26,627 nucleotides of DNA from Actinobacteria bacterium UBA5182 (GTDB taxonomy: Bacteria > Actinomycetota > UBA4738). The translations under genes and the position numbers were made by a program. The stretch covers positions 3,619-30,245 of the forward strand of contig DHWM01000147.1 of the NCBI GenBank assembly GCA_002413185.1, given 5' to 3'. Below, piece by piece: positions 1 through 8,051 of this stretch; positions within the stretch are counted from its first letter, which is position 1; each line of letters starts with the position of its first letter. Below the pieces are notes generated by a model, which saw only the letters and a list, made by a program, of their open reading frames with translations, ran no database searches and had not been told where the DNA came from.

Positions 1-852
1 GGCGAGATCTTCGGATTGCTCGGGCCCAACGGCGCGGGCAAGACCACCACCGTCGGGATGCTCACGACCAGGATCATCCCGACTCGGGGGCGAGCGGAGG
101 TCGGGGGTGTGGACGTGGTGGCGCATCCTGCCCTGGCCAAGCAGGCGATCGGCGTGGTCCCCCAGACGAACACGCTGGATCGAAGCCTGACCGTCTGGGA
201 GAACCTGTACTACCACGGCAGATATTTCGGGATGGGCAGCCGACGAGCCCGCGCCAAGGCCGACGAGACGTTGGAGCGGTTCCGTCTGGCGGACCGGGCC
301 ACGGCCCAGGTCTTCGCGCTGTCCGGCGGGATGGCCCAGCGCCTGATGGTGGCCCGAGCCATCGTCCACGAGCCCCACATCCTGTTCCTGGACGAGCCGA
401 CAGCCGGGCTCGACCCGCAAAGTCGCATCGCCTTGTGGGAGATCCTGCGCGAGCTCCATGCGGCAGGTCAGACCATCCTGCTGACCACCCACTACATGGA
501 GGAGGCCGATCAGCTGTGCGACCGGGTGGCGATCATGGACCACGGGCGGATCCTGGCCCTCGACGCCCCCGACGCCCTGAAGCGATCCGTCGATGCGGAC
601 ACCGTGGTGCACGTCACCACCGATGGCGACACTGACCAACTGGCGGCCGAGCTCGGGCGCATGGAGGGAGCGGGCCGAACAGAAGCAGACGGGAGCATGG
701 TGCGGGTCTACCTTCGAGGCGCCGAGGGCGTGCTTCCTCGCGTGGTCGGGGCGGCCGAGGCCGCTGGATTCCGGGTCACCGACCTGTCGATCACCGAACC
801 GACGCTCGAGACCGTCTTCATCAATCTGACCGGAAAGGACCTTCGGGAATGA
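1..852 (+). CDS. ABC transporter ATP-binding protein, DrrA-like (5' partial)
   Basis: ATPase subunit of an ABC exporter of the daunorubicin-resistance (DrrA) type, which powers the membrane subunit encoded directly after it. The frame is open from base 1 and the Walker A motif lies at visible residues 8-16, so only the extreme N-terminus is missing. Other motifs are complete: Q-loop Gln55, signature LSGG at 107-110, Walker B ILFLDE at 127-132 with catalytic Glu132, and switch His164. About 100 residues follow the nucleotide-binding domain, as in DrrA-like proteins. The stop overlaps the permease start (ATGA), which indicates translational coupling. The family exports lipids, antibiotics or other hydrophobic compounds; the substrate cannot be told from the sequence. 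Confidence 0.95.
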   Translation, partial: GEIFGLLGPNGAGKTTTVGMLTTRIIPTRGRAEVGGVDVVAHPALAKQAIGVVPQTNTLDRSLTVWENLYYHGRYFGMGSRRARAKADETLERFRLADRATAQVFALSGGMAQRLMVARAIVHEPHILFLDEPTAGLDPQSRIALWEILRELHAAGQTILLTTHYMEEADQLCDRVAIMDHGRILALDAPDALKRSVDADTVVHVTTDGDTDQLAAELGRMEGAGRTEADGSMVRVYLRGAEGVLPRVVGAAEAAGFRVTDLSITEPTLETVFINLTGKDLRE

Positions 853-1709
853 GCCAGCGCACCGACACATCGGCACCGGTTCCCGCCGAGGCCCAGGAAG
901 CCACGTTGCGATCGTCGCGGAAAGCGGCCTTCACCGCCTTCCGGGCACTTCTTCTCCGGGATCTCCAGGTGCTTCGGAAGAACATCGGCACGTTCCTGAT
1001 CCGAACGATCATGCAGCCGCTGCTGCTGGTCTTCGTGTTCACGTACGTGTTCCCGAAGATCGGCGAGGCAGTGGGCGGGGCGGGGCCCGGGGCGGCGACG
1101 TTCTCCACGCTGCTGGTCCCCGGGGTGGTGGCAACTTCGATGGTGTTCCAGGGGATCCAGGCGGTGGCCCTCCCGCTGGTGCAGGAGTTCGGGTACACCC
1201 GGGAGATCGAGGACCGCGTGATGGCCCCCCTCCCGGTGTGGGCCGTGGCGACGCAGAAGATCGTGTCGGGTGCCATCCAGAGCCTGCTGGCAGCGCTGGT
1301 GGTGTTTCCGCTGGCGACCGTGATCCCGGCATCGCCGGTCCACCTGGAGTTCCACTGGCTGACCCTGGTGACCCTGGCACCGCTGGCAAGCCTGGTGGGC
1401 GCGTCGCTCGGGCTGACCATGGGAACGCGGGTGGCTCCCCAACAGGTCCCGCTGCTGTTCAGCATCGTGGTCATCCCGATCACGTTCCTCGGGGCCACCT
1501 ATTACCCATGGACGCGCCTGACGCCGATCCCCTGGCTGAAGGCCCTGGTGCTGATCAACCCATTGGTGTACATGAGCGAAGGATTCCGGATGGCCCTCAC
1601 CCGGATCCCCCACATGCCGGGGATGGCCATCTACGGGGCGCTGGTCGGGTTCGCCGTCCTCCTGACGTGGGCGGGCATCGCCGGGTTCCGCAAACGGGTG
1701 CTGGCGTAG
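849..1709 (+). CDS. ABC-2 type transporter permease, DrrB-like
   Basis: Membrane subunit (286 residues) of the exporter. A cytoplasmic N-terminus of about 45 residues precedes roughly six hydrophobic segments, near 49-69, 88-110, 136-160, 170-190, 199-218 and 259-280. The loop YTREIEDRVMAPLPVW (about 116-131) and the late NPLVYMSEGFR stretch are typical of ABC-2 permeases next to DrrA-like ATPases. The ATG at 849 overlaps the ATPase stop by 4 bases, so the two subunits are almost certainly made together. The next gene converges from the other strand 20 bases after the stop. Substrate unknown. Confidence 0.93.
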   Translation: MSQRTDTSAPVPAEAQEATLRSSRKAAFTAFRALLLRDLQVLRKNIGTFLIRTIMQPLLLVFVFTYVFPKIGEAVGGAGPGAATFSTLLVPGVVATSMVFQGIQAVALPLVQEFGYTREIEDRVMAPLPVWAVATQKIVSGAIQSLLAALVVFPLATVIPASPVHLEFHWLTLVTLAPLASLVGASLGLTMGTRVAPQQVPLLFSIVVIPITFLGATYYPWTRLTPIPWLKALVLINPLVYMSEGFRMALTRIPHMPGMAIYGALVGFAVLLTWAGIAGFRKRVLA

Positions 1710-1729
1710 CGACGAACGGCGGCGGCGCT

Positions 1730-2302
1730 TCAGGGAAGCTCGGGACGCGAGCCCGGATCGAGGTCCTCGGCCGGGACGGCCTCGCCCAGACCAGGGATGC
1801 CGGCGCCTTCCACATCCCCCGTGGCCCACGCGCCGTACCGCCGCCGGAAGTACATGAGCGGCACACCGTCCCGGATCTCTCCGCCGTCGATCCGGCCGAC
1901 GAAGATCCAGTGATCACCGGCCTCCACGGCGCCGGTGACGACGCATTCGGCGACCGCCAGGCTATCGGCGGCGAGCACCGGTGCACCGCCGGCGACGTTG
2001 GAGGGATGCCAGGCGACGGACTCGAACTTCGCGGGATCCTTCGTGGCGAAGCGATGCGAGACCTCGTGGCGGCCCTCGGCCAGGAAGTTCACCGCGAACG
2101 CCCCCGAGGACCGGATCGCGGGGAGCGTCTGCGAGGCCTTCGATACACAGACCAGCAGGAGCGGAGGGTCGGCCGACACCGCGCACACGGCGTTGCTGGT
2201 CAGGCCCCGCGGCGTGCCATCGCGGTCCATGGCAGTCACCACCGTGACGCCGGAGGGGAACGAACCCAGGATCGCCCGGAACAACTCGCCATCAACCGGC
2301 AC
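1730..2302 (-). CDS. Flavin reductase family protein (FMN-binding split barrel)
   Basis: A 190-residue protein of the flavin reductase-like family, which either reduces FMN/FAD with NAD(P)H for a partner monooxygenase or acts as an FMN-dependent reductase. The N-terminal FRAILGSFPSGVTVVTA, then GLTSNAVCAVSADPPLLLVCV (about 32-52) and the FAVNFLAE strand (about 68-75) are family hallmarks, and the C-terminal part keeps the HWIFVGRI strand. The GTG start is supported by an upstream GAGGTGATC, nine bases complementary to the 16S rRNA tail. It is the last gene of the run S9 peptidase, hyuA, hyuB, flavin reductase, 48 bases after hyuB. No monooxygenase lies nearby, so its partner is unknown. Confidence 0.88.
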   Translation of the reverse strand: MPVDGELFRAILGSFPSGVTVVTAMDRDGTPRGLTSNAVCAVSADPPLLLVCVSKASQTLPAIRSSGAFAVNFLAEGRHEVSHRFATKDPAKFESVAWHPSNVAGGAPVLAADSLAVAECVVTGAVEAGDHWIFVGRIDGGEIRDGVPLMYFRRRYGAWATGDVEGAGIPGLGEAVPAEDLDPGSRPELP

Positions 2303-2306
2303 GGGA

Positions 2307-2315
2307 GATCACCTC
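2307..2315 (-). promoter_or_regulatory. Extended Shine-Dalgarno of the flavin reductase gene
   Basis: On the minus strand the sequence is GAGGTGATC, ending four bases before the GTG start at 2302. It matches the complement of the usual bacterial 16S 3' end over nine bases, which fixes the start codon and predicts efficient re-initiation after hyuB. Confidence 0.6.
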
Positions 2316-2350
2316 GGGCCGAATCCTACGCGTGGCCCACCGGGCCGACG

Positions 2351-3913
2351 CTACGTTTCGCCGTACCCACCACCACCCGGGGTCTCAACCACAACCACAT
2401 CCCCGGCCACCACCTCCATGGTGACCTTCGCCGGAAGCTCCCGTTCCTCTTCGTCGCGGATCAGGGAGTTCCGGCCCGGCGAGCCGGGACTCCCTCCGGC
2501 CAAGCCCCACGGCCCCCGGCTTCGGCGCTCCGTCACCAGCGACAGCGTGGCCCGTTCGCCCAGGATCTCGAGCGACCGACGGATCCCGTCTCCGCCTCGC
2601 CACCTCCCATCCCCGCCGGAGCCTGCTCGGAGCCGGTACTCCCGGACCCGCAACGGGTACGCCATCTCGAACGCCTCCACCGGCGTATTGAGGGTGTTCG
2701 TCATGTGCGTGTGCACGCCGCTCATGCCGTCCCGGCCTGGCCGGGCGCCCTGGCCACCGGCGATGGTCTCGTAGTAGGCGAACGACCCGCCGGTGCGGGC
2801 ATCCGGGCCGCCCAGCAGCGTGTTGTTCATGGTGCCTTGCGACGCGGCGGGGATCCGGTCAGGGAGGGCTTGGGCGAACGCGCCGAGCAATGTGTCGACG
2901 ATGCGCTGGGAGGTCTCGACGTTCCCGGCGGACACGGCGGCGGGCGGCTCCGGGTGGACCAGGGAACCACGGGGCGCACGGACCTCCAGCGGGCGATGGG
3001 CGCCAGCGTTGGCCGGGATGTCGGGATCCGTCACCGCCCGCAGGACGTAGTAGCAGGCAGACATGGTCACGGCGAGCGGCGCGTTGACGCTTCCCCGTTG
3101 CTGCGGTGCCGTGCCTCCGAAGTCGACCACGACCCGTTCGCCTTCGACCATCACCTCGACCCTGATGGGGATCTCCCGGTCGAGCACGCCGTCGCCGTCG
3201 AGGACGTCCTCGAACCGGTACCGCCCGTCGGGGATGCCCGCGATGGCTGCCCGGGTGGCCCGTTCGGCATGGTCCTGCGTCGCCCGCATCGCCTCGAACA
3301 GGAGATCCTGGCCCAGTCGCTCCGCCAGTTCGCCCAGTCGCTGCGAGGCCAGACGGTTGGCCCCGGTCTGGGCTCGGAGATCCCCCAGGCGCTCCTGGGG
3401 CGTCCTCGAGTTGAACGTCACCAGCGAGACCAGGTCGTGGTCCTCCCGGCCCTCCTTCCACAACCGGACCGGCGGGATCCGAAGCCCTTCCTGGAAGATC
3501 TCCGTGGCTCCGCCGGGCATGCTGCCGGGCGCCATCCCCCCGACGTCGGCGTGGTGGGCCCGGTTCGCCACGTATCCCAGGAGCGTGCCTCCCCGGTGGA
3601 CCGGGGCCACCAGGGTCCAATCGGGGAGATGGGTGCCTCCCGCGAAGGGGTCAGACAGGAGCACCTGATCACCGGGCCGGAGCTCGCCGAAGGCCCGGAG
3701 CGCCGCCGCCACCGACGCGGGCATCGACCCCAGGTGCACGGGGATGTGCTCGGCCTGAGCCACCAGGTCGCCGGAGGGGTCGAACACCGCCGCCGAGCAG
3801 TCCACTCGTTCCTTGATGTTCGGCGAATAGGCGGTTCGTCGGAGCGCCACCCCTGCCTCCTCGGCAACGCCCGAGAGCGCGTTGCGGGTCACCTCCAGCG
3901 TCACCGGATCCAC
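2351..3913 (-). CDS. hyuB: Hydantoinase B / oxoprolinase family protein
   Basis: The B subunit (520 residues) of an ATP-dependent cyclic-amide hydrolase or carboxylase of the hydantoinase/5-oxoprolinase/acetophenone carboxylase superfamily. Family signatures are present in order: DPVTLEVTRNAL at the N-terminus, SDPFAGGTHLPDW, NRAHHADVGG, QEGLRIPPVRL, SQGTMNNTL, then HTHMTNTLNTPVEAFE near the C-terminus. I chose the GTG at 3913 over the in-frame GTG at 3949. It has GGGAGG nine bases upstream, starts four bases after the hyuA stop, and gives the usual family N-terminus; the earlier start would overlap hyuA by 32 bases. HyuA and HyuB form the active complex. Substrate specificity in this superfamily cannot be read from sequence. 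Confidence 0.93.
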   Translation of the reverse strand: MDPVTLEVTRNALSGVAEEAGVALRRTAYSPNIKERVDCSAAVFDPSGDLVAQAEHIPVHLGSMPASVAAALRAFGELRPGDQVLLSDPFAGGTHLPDWTLVAPVHRGGTLLGYVANRAHHADVGGMAPGSMPGGATEIFQEGLRIPPVRLWKEGREDHDLVSLVTFNSRTPQERLGDLRAQTGANRLASQRLGELAERLGQDLLFEAMRATQDHAERATRAAIAGIPDGRYRFEDVLDGDGVLDREIPIRVEVMVEGERVVVDFGGTAPQQRGSVNAPLAVTMSACYYVLRAVTDPDIPANAGAHRPLEVRAPRGSLVHPEPPAAVSAGNVETSQRIVDTLLGAFAQALPDRIPAASQGTMNNTLLGGPDARTGGSFAYYETIAGGQGARPGRDGMSGVHTHMTNTLNTPVEAFEMAYPLRVREYRLRAGSGGDGRWRGGDGIRRSLEILGERATLSLVTERRSRGPWGLAGGSPGSPGRNSLIRDEEERELPAKVTMEVVAGDVVVVETPGGGGYGET

Positions 3914-3917
3914 GAGC

Positions 3918-5927
3918 TCAGCCCTCCCGGATGATGAGGTTGCCGGCACCGTCGAGGGTGCCGGTCTGGCCAGGGAGGATCAGGCAGGTCGAATCCACCC
4001 CGGCCACGACCGCGGGGCCCTCGATGCGGTCGCCCCTGCCGAGCGCGTCGCGGTCGAACACGACGCAGTCGCGCTCCTGCCCGGCGACCACGACGGCTCG
4101 ATGTCCCAGGATGCCCCCATCCGCGCCGGTGCCGGCCGGTACCTCAGGTGGCTCGAACCGGGGCGGTGGCCCTTCGGCTCGAACTCGAAGGTTGACGATC
4201 TCGATCCCTTGGCCAGGCCCCGGATAGCCGTAGCGGTCTTCGTGAGCGGCGACGAACGCCTCCGCCAGTGCTTCGCCGGTCACCGCGTCTCGCTCGGGTG
4301 CCGCCACTTCCAATTCGTATCCCTGGCCCTGGTACCGGCAATCCGCCGATCGTGTCATGGAGGCCGATTCCACTCCCTGCTTGGACAAGGTCTGGCGGGC
4401 GTCGCTCGCGAGCTCCTCCCATGTCGCCGCGAGGTCGGCGGCCGTGGCTTCCGTCGCCTCGCGCACGTTCGTCCTGACGCGTTCCGTCATCGCCGGGCTC
4501 GCCAGGAGGCCCAGCGCCGACAGCACGCCCGGATATCGGGGGACGATCACCGTTGAGAAGCCGAGCTCGCGGGCCAGCGGGCCCTGGTGGAGCGGCCCGG
4601 CTCCACCGAAGGCCAGGAGTGCGTATCGCCTGGGGTCCCGGCCTCGTTCGACCGACACCACGCGAAGGGCCTTGGACACCTGCGCCTCGAGGACGCGCAG
4701 GACGCCATCGGCGCACGCCCGCGGTTCCATCCCGAGCGAGGAGGCCAGGCGCCCCATCGCCTCGTTCGCCGGTTCTGGATGCAGCTCCAGCGAGCCGCCC
4801 AAATGGCTGGAGGGATCGAGCATGCCCAGCAGCAGGTAGGCGTCGGTCACGGTCGGCTCGGTGCCGCCCTTGCCGTAACAGGCGGGACCGGGGTCTGCCC
4901 CTGCCGAACGCGGGCCCACCCGGAGCGCGCCCCCCGGGTCGCGCCAGGCCACGCTGCCGCCGCCGGCTCCGACGGTGTGGATCTCGGCCGAGCTGACCGC
5001 GAACGGCAGTCCGCCGATGTTCCCTTCGGAGGTGGTCCTCGGCCGGCCCTCCTCGATGAGCGTGGCGTCGGTGGAGGTCCCGCCCATGTCGAAGGCGACC
5101 AAGTCGCCGAAGCCGGCCCGTCGACCCACCGTCGCCGCACCCCAAGCTCCCGCGGCCGGACCCGACAGCAGCGTGTGGACCGGGGATCGCGCGGCCAAAT
5201 CGGCGGAGAACGTCCCGCCGCCGGATCGCATCACCTCCACCTCGCATCTCACCCCGCGCTGGCGGAGCCTTCGCTCCAGGCTGCCCAGGTAGAGCGACAT
5301 CACGGGCTGCACGTAGGCGTTGAGGGCGGTGGTGCTGGCCCGTTCGTACTCACGAAACACCGGCAGCACGTCGCTGGACAGGCTGACGGGCGCCCCGGCC
5401 CGGCCGAGCGCTCTGGAGATCGCCTGCTCGTGCCCGGGCTGGAGGAACGAAAAGAGCAGGCACACAGCCACGGCTTCGGGGTCGAGGCGGCGAACCGCTT
5501 CGGCAACCTGGCGCGCCGCGTCGTCGTCGAACGAGCCCAGGACGGTCCCATCCGCCGCGACCCGCTCAGGAGCCTCGACCACCAGCTCTCCCCGGATCAG
5601 TGGTTCCGGGCGGTCCGCGAACAGATCGTAGAGCTTGGGCCTGTTCTGCCGGGCGATCTCCAGAAGGTCCCGGAATCCCTCGGTGACGACCAGGACGGTC
5701 CGGGCGCCGGTGCGTTCCAGCACCGCGTTCGTGGCCACGGTGGTGCCGTGGACGAAGCGGTCGAGAGCGGCCGGATCGACTCCCGCTCGGGCCAACCCCG
5801 CGGCCACTCCTTCAGCCTGATCCGAGGGTGTGGAGGGGACCTTGGCCACCGTGAGCCCGCGTTCGTCCTGCGCCACCACGTCGGTGAACGTCCCCCCGAC
5901 GTCGACGCCGAGGGAGCGCTCGGGCAT
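3918..5927 (-). CDS. hyuA: Hydantoinase A / oxoprolinase family protein (ATP-binding subunit)
   Basis: The A subunit (669 residues) of the complex, of the ASKHA (actin-like ATPase) fold, which phosphorylates the cyclic amide or carboxylation substrate. The first phosphate loop GVDVGGTFTDVV lies at 7-18. VHGTTVATNAVLERTGA and TEGFRDLLEIARQNRP follow, then the second phosphate loop DMGGTSTDATL and the motif GPRSAGADPGPACYGKGG. The ATG at 5927 begins just before the first loop; the frame stays open upstream but only inside the S9 peptidase gene. It starts 11 bases after the peptidase stop and ends four bases before hyuB, so all are probably one transcript. Candidate substrates are 5-oxoproline, N-methylhydantoin or acetophenone-like compounds. 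Confidence 0.94.
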   Translation of the reverse strand: MPERSLGVDVGGTFTDVVAQDERGLTVAKVPSTPSDQAEGVAAGLARAGVDPAALDRFVHGTTVATNAVLERTGARTVLVVTEGFRDLLEIARQNRPKLYDLFADRPEPLIRGELVVEAPERVAADGTVLGSFDDDAARQVAEAVRRLDPEAVAVCLLFSFLQPGHEQAISRALGRAGAPVSLSSDVLPVFREYERASTTALNAYVQPVMSLYLGSLERRLRQRGVRCEVEVMRSGGGTFSADLAARSPVHTLLSGPAAGAWGAATVGRRAGFGDLVAFDMGGTSTDATLIEEGRPRTTSEGNIGGLPFAVSSAEIHTVGAGGGSVAWRDPGGALRVGPRSAGADPGPACYGKGGTEPTVTDAYLLLGMLDPSSHLGGSLELHPEPANEAMGRLASSLGMEPRACADGVLRVLEAQVSKALRVVSVERGRDPRRYALLAFGGAGPLHQGPLARELGFSTVIVPRYPGVLSALGLLASPAMTERVRTNVREATEATAADLAATWEELASDARQTLSKQGVESASMTRSADCRYQGQGYELEVAAPERDAVTGEALAEAFVAAHEDRYGYPGPGQGIEIVNLRVRAEGPPPRFEPPEVPAGTGADGGILGHRAVVVAGQERDCVVFDRDALGRGDRIEGPAVVAGVDSTCLILPGQTGTLDGAGNLIIREG

Positions 5928-5938
5928 CGCGGACGCGG

Positions 5939-7888
5939 TCAGCTCTGGAGGTACTTCGCCAGCCACTCCAGGATGATCTCGAACCGCGCCACCCGGTGCA
6001 CCGGATTCCCCGACCGGGTCAGCTCGTGGCTCTCCGCCGGGAACCGCACCATCTCCACGTCCCGCTTCAACAGGCGAAGCGTGACGAAGAGGTGCTCTCC
6101 CTGTTCGATGGGGCAGCGCAGGTCGTTCTCCGAGTGCAGGATCAGAAGCGGCGTGGTGATGTCCCTGACGTAGGTGGCGGGCGACATCTTCACGTAGGAG
6201 TCGAAGTCCTCGAACAGGAACGACCCCATGTAGCCCTTGAAGTCCCACCCGAAGTCACTGGACCCCCACATCGAGACCCACTGGTTCACGGCCCGCTCGG
6301 AGATGGCCGCCTGGAACCGGTCGGTATGCCCGACGATCCACGATGTCATGAACCCGCCGTACGAACCGCCCATAACGCCGAGCCGGTCGGGGTCGACGAA
6401 TTCGAACCGCTTCAGGGCCTCGTCGACCACGGCCATGCAATCCTCGTAGTCGACCGTCCCCCAACCGGGCCCGGCCTGACCCGGCCCCCGGATCGCCCGG
6501 CCCCATTCCTCGCTGTAGCCGGAGGAGCCGCGAGGGTTCGAGTACACCACCGCGTACCCGCCCCCGGCGTAGACCTGGAACTCATCGAAGAACTTGTTGC
6601 CGTACTGGCCGAACGGGCCGCCGTGGATGTTCAGGAGCAGCGGGTACTTCTCGCCCTCCTTGAACCCTGCCGGCTTCATCATCCAGGCTTCCACCTCGGT
6701 GCCGTCGGCGGAGACCGCGGTGAACCGCTCCGGCGCGACCAGCTCGCGGGTTTCGCGGAACGCCTTCCCAACCTCGGTGAGCCGGCGATCCTGGACGTAG
6801 AGGTCGGACAGCGACGTGGGCGAATGCATCGAATGCACGATGGTGCCGCCCACCGCGTCGTAGCCCGTCAGCATCTTGTCTCCGCCGATGACCTGCTTCG
6901 GTTCCGAGGACCCGTCCGCCGGCACCCGGTACAGGTGGATGTTGCCCTGGTCCTCGCAGCTGAACAGCAGCGTGGCGTCGTCCACCCACAACGGCACACG
7001 GATGCCGGTGAAGTTCGGCGCGCACGTCCGGTCGAGCTTCTCGGTGAGCGACGTGCGCTCTCCACTCTTGACGTCGACGACGGCGATCCTGGTGTGGCGG
7101 GGATCGTCGAGGACGCCCGGGTAGTACTGGCAGGCGATGCGGGACCCGTCCGGGGACCACGAGGGCATGGCGTGTCCGCCGTCGGTTCCGGTGAGGCGCT
7201 CCGGCTCACCTCCGCCAGCCGACACCAGGTAGATGTCCGAGGCCGCGCCCACGTCCCAGTCCTGGTGCCGTGCCGAAGAGAACGCGATCCGCCTTCCGTC
7301 GGGCGACCAGGCCGGGTTCACGTCCTCGAAGTCCCCCGAGGTGAGCTGGGTGGGCTCTTCCGAACCGTCCGCCGGCACCACGAAGATGTGGTGGGGCCGG
7401 TCGATCGTCCAGCCTTCGTTGTCCAGCTTGTACTGGAGCCGCTTCAGCCGCCGGGGCGGGCGCTTCTTCTCGTCGAGCTCCTCGTACGCCTCGTCGCGAA
7501 CCCTGGACGCGAACACCAGGCGCGTGCCGTCCGGGGACCACTCGGCCTGGCCGATGTCCTCCTTCAGGTCCGTGAGCTTGCGTGGCTCCCCTCCTCCTTC
7601 CACGGGGATGACGTAGAGCTGTGCCGCCCCCCCGTTCCGCTTCGAGGCGAAGGCGAGCTGGGCGCCGTCCGGGGACCATCGTGGGTCCGCGTCGCGCTTC
7701 GGGCCTGCGGTGAACTGCCGGGGTCGGCCCGATCCATCGACCGGCGCGAGCCAGATGTTCGCTCTCGTCTCGTTGGACTCCTTGTCGATCCGCCAGACGA
7801 CGTAGGCGACGGTCCGTCCGTCGGGCGAGACGCGGGGATCGGCCACGCCGGTCAGCTCGTAGACGTCTTCGGGAACCATTCCTGGCAT
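5939..7888 (-). CDS. S9 family prolyl-oligopeptidase-type serine peptidase
   Basis: A 649-residue peptidase of the acylaminoacyl-peptidase/dipeptidyl-peptidase type. The N-terminal part is a beta-propeller with repeated WSPDG-type blades (about residues 16-30, 66-81, 114-128, 191-205, 240-253). The C-terminal alpha/beta hydrolase domain has the oxyanion motif NIHGGPFGQYG at 420-430 and a full triad: Ser509 in GGSYGG, Asp589 in SENDLR, His621 in ESHEL. No signal peptide is visible, so it is probably cytoplasmic. The ATG at 7888 is chosen because GAGGAGG precedes it by 8 bases; earlier in-frame starts lack such a site. As the promoter-proximal gene of the hyu operon it may supply peptide-derived substrates, possibly by removing blocked N-terminal residues. 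Confidence 0.95.
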   Translation of the reverse strand: MPGMVPEDVYELTGVADPRVSPDGRTVAYVVWRIDKESNETRANIWLAPVDGSGRPRQFTAGPKRDADPRWSPDGAQLAFASKRNGGAAQLYVIPVEGGGEPRKLTDLKEDIGQAEWSPDGTRLVFASRVRDEAYEELDEKKRPPRRLKRLQYKLDNEGWTIDRPHHIFVVPADGSEEPTQLTSGDFEDVNPAWSPDGRRIAFSSARHQDWDVGAASDIYLVSAGGGEPERLTGTDGGHAMPSWSPDGSRIACQYYPGVLDDPRHTRIAVVDVKSGERTSLTEKLDRTCAPNFTGIRVPLWVDDATLLFSCEDQGNIHLYRVPADGSSEPKQVIGGDKMLTGYDAVGGTIVHSMHSPTSLSDLYVQDRRLTEVGKAFRETRELVAPERFTAVSADGTEVEAWMMKPAGFKEGEKYPLLLNIHGGPFGQYGNKFFDEFQVYAGGGYAVVYSNPRGSSGYSEEWGRAIRGPGQAGPGWGTVDYEDCMAVVDEALKRFEFVDPDRLGVMGGSYGGFMTSWIVGHTDRFQAAISERAVNQWVSMWGSSDFGWDFKGYMGSFLFEDFDSYVKMSPATYVRDITTPLLILHSENDLRCPIEQGEHLFVTLRLLKRDVEMVRFPAESHELTRSGNPVHRVARFEIILEWLAKYLQS

Positions 7889-8051
7889 CTCTCGATCCTC
7901 CTCGGGTCTGTCTTCGGGCCGTGAGCCTGCCATCTTGGCACGTGGAGCGGGCATCCGCGACGACGGCCGGCCGATGGCTCGGATGCCGCGAACGAACCGG
8001 GACCTTGACGACCGGTCAATAATGAGCCAGCCGCTGGAAGGGGTCGGTGCA
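7889..8051. promoter_or_regulatory. Divergent intergenic region with a TTGAC-N5-GTCAA inverted repeat
   Basis: This 163-base gap separates the divergent S9/hyu operon and the MBL-C25 gene, so it should hold both promoters. A symmetric element, TTGAC GACCG GTCAA, lies at 8005-8019 and is a plausible operator for either side. TTGACG at 8005-8010 resembles a -35 box, but I see no good -10 at the right spacing. The Shine-Dalgarno of the S9 gene lies at 7897-7903. Confidence 0.35.

Noticed and set aside
1238..3934. A very long plus-strand open frame crossing the permease end, flavin reductase and hyuB
   Set aside because: It is antisense to three genes with clear family motifs, and its translation is Arg/Gly/Pro-rich low complexity typical of high-GC shadow frames.
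3914..3949. Earlier GTG start (3949) for hyuB
   Set aside because: It would overlap hyuA by 32 bases and add 12 residues unlike the family; the GTG at 3913 has a good ribosome site and the standard N-terminus.
4587..7924. Two long plus-strand frames opposite hyuA and the S9 peptidase
   Set aside because: They mirror codon bias of the true genes on the minus strand and show no domain motifs.
8005..8010. TTGACG as a -35 box for the MBL-C25 gene
   Set aside because: No -10-like hexamer lies 16-18 bases downstream; the symmetric TTGAC-N5-GTCAA reading is more convincing.
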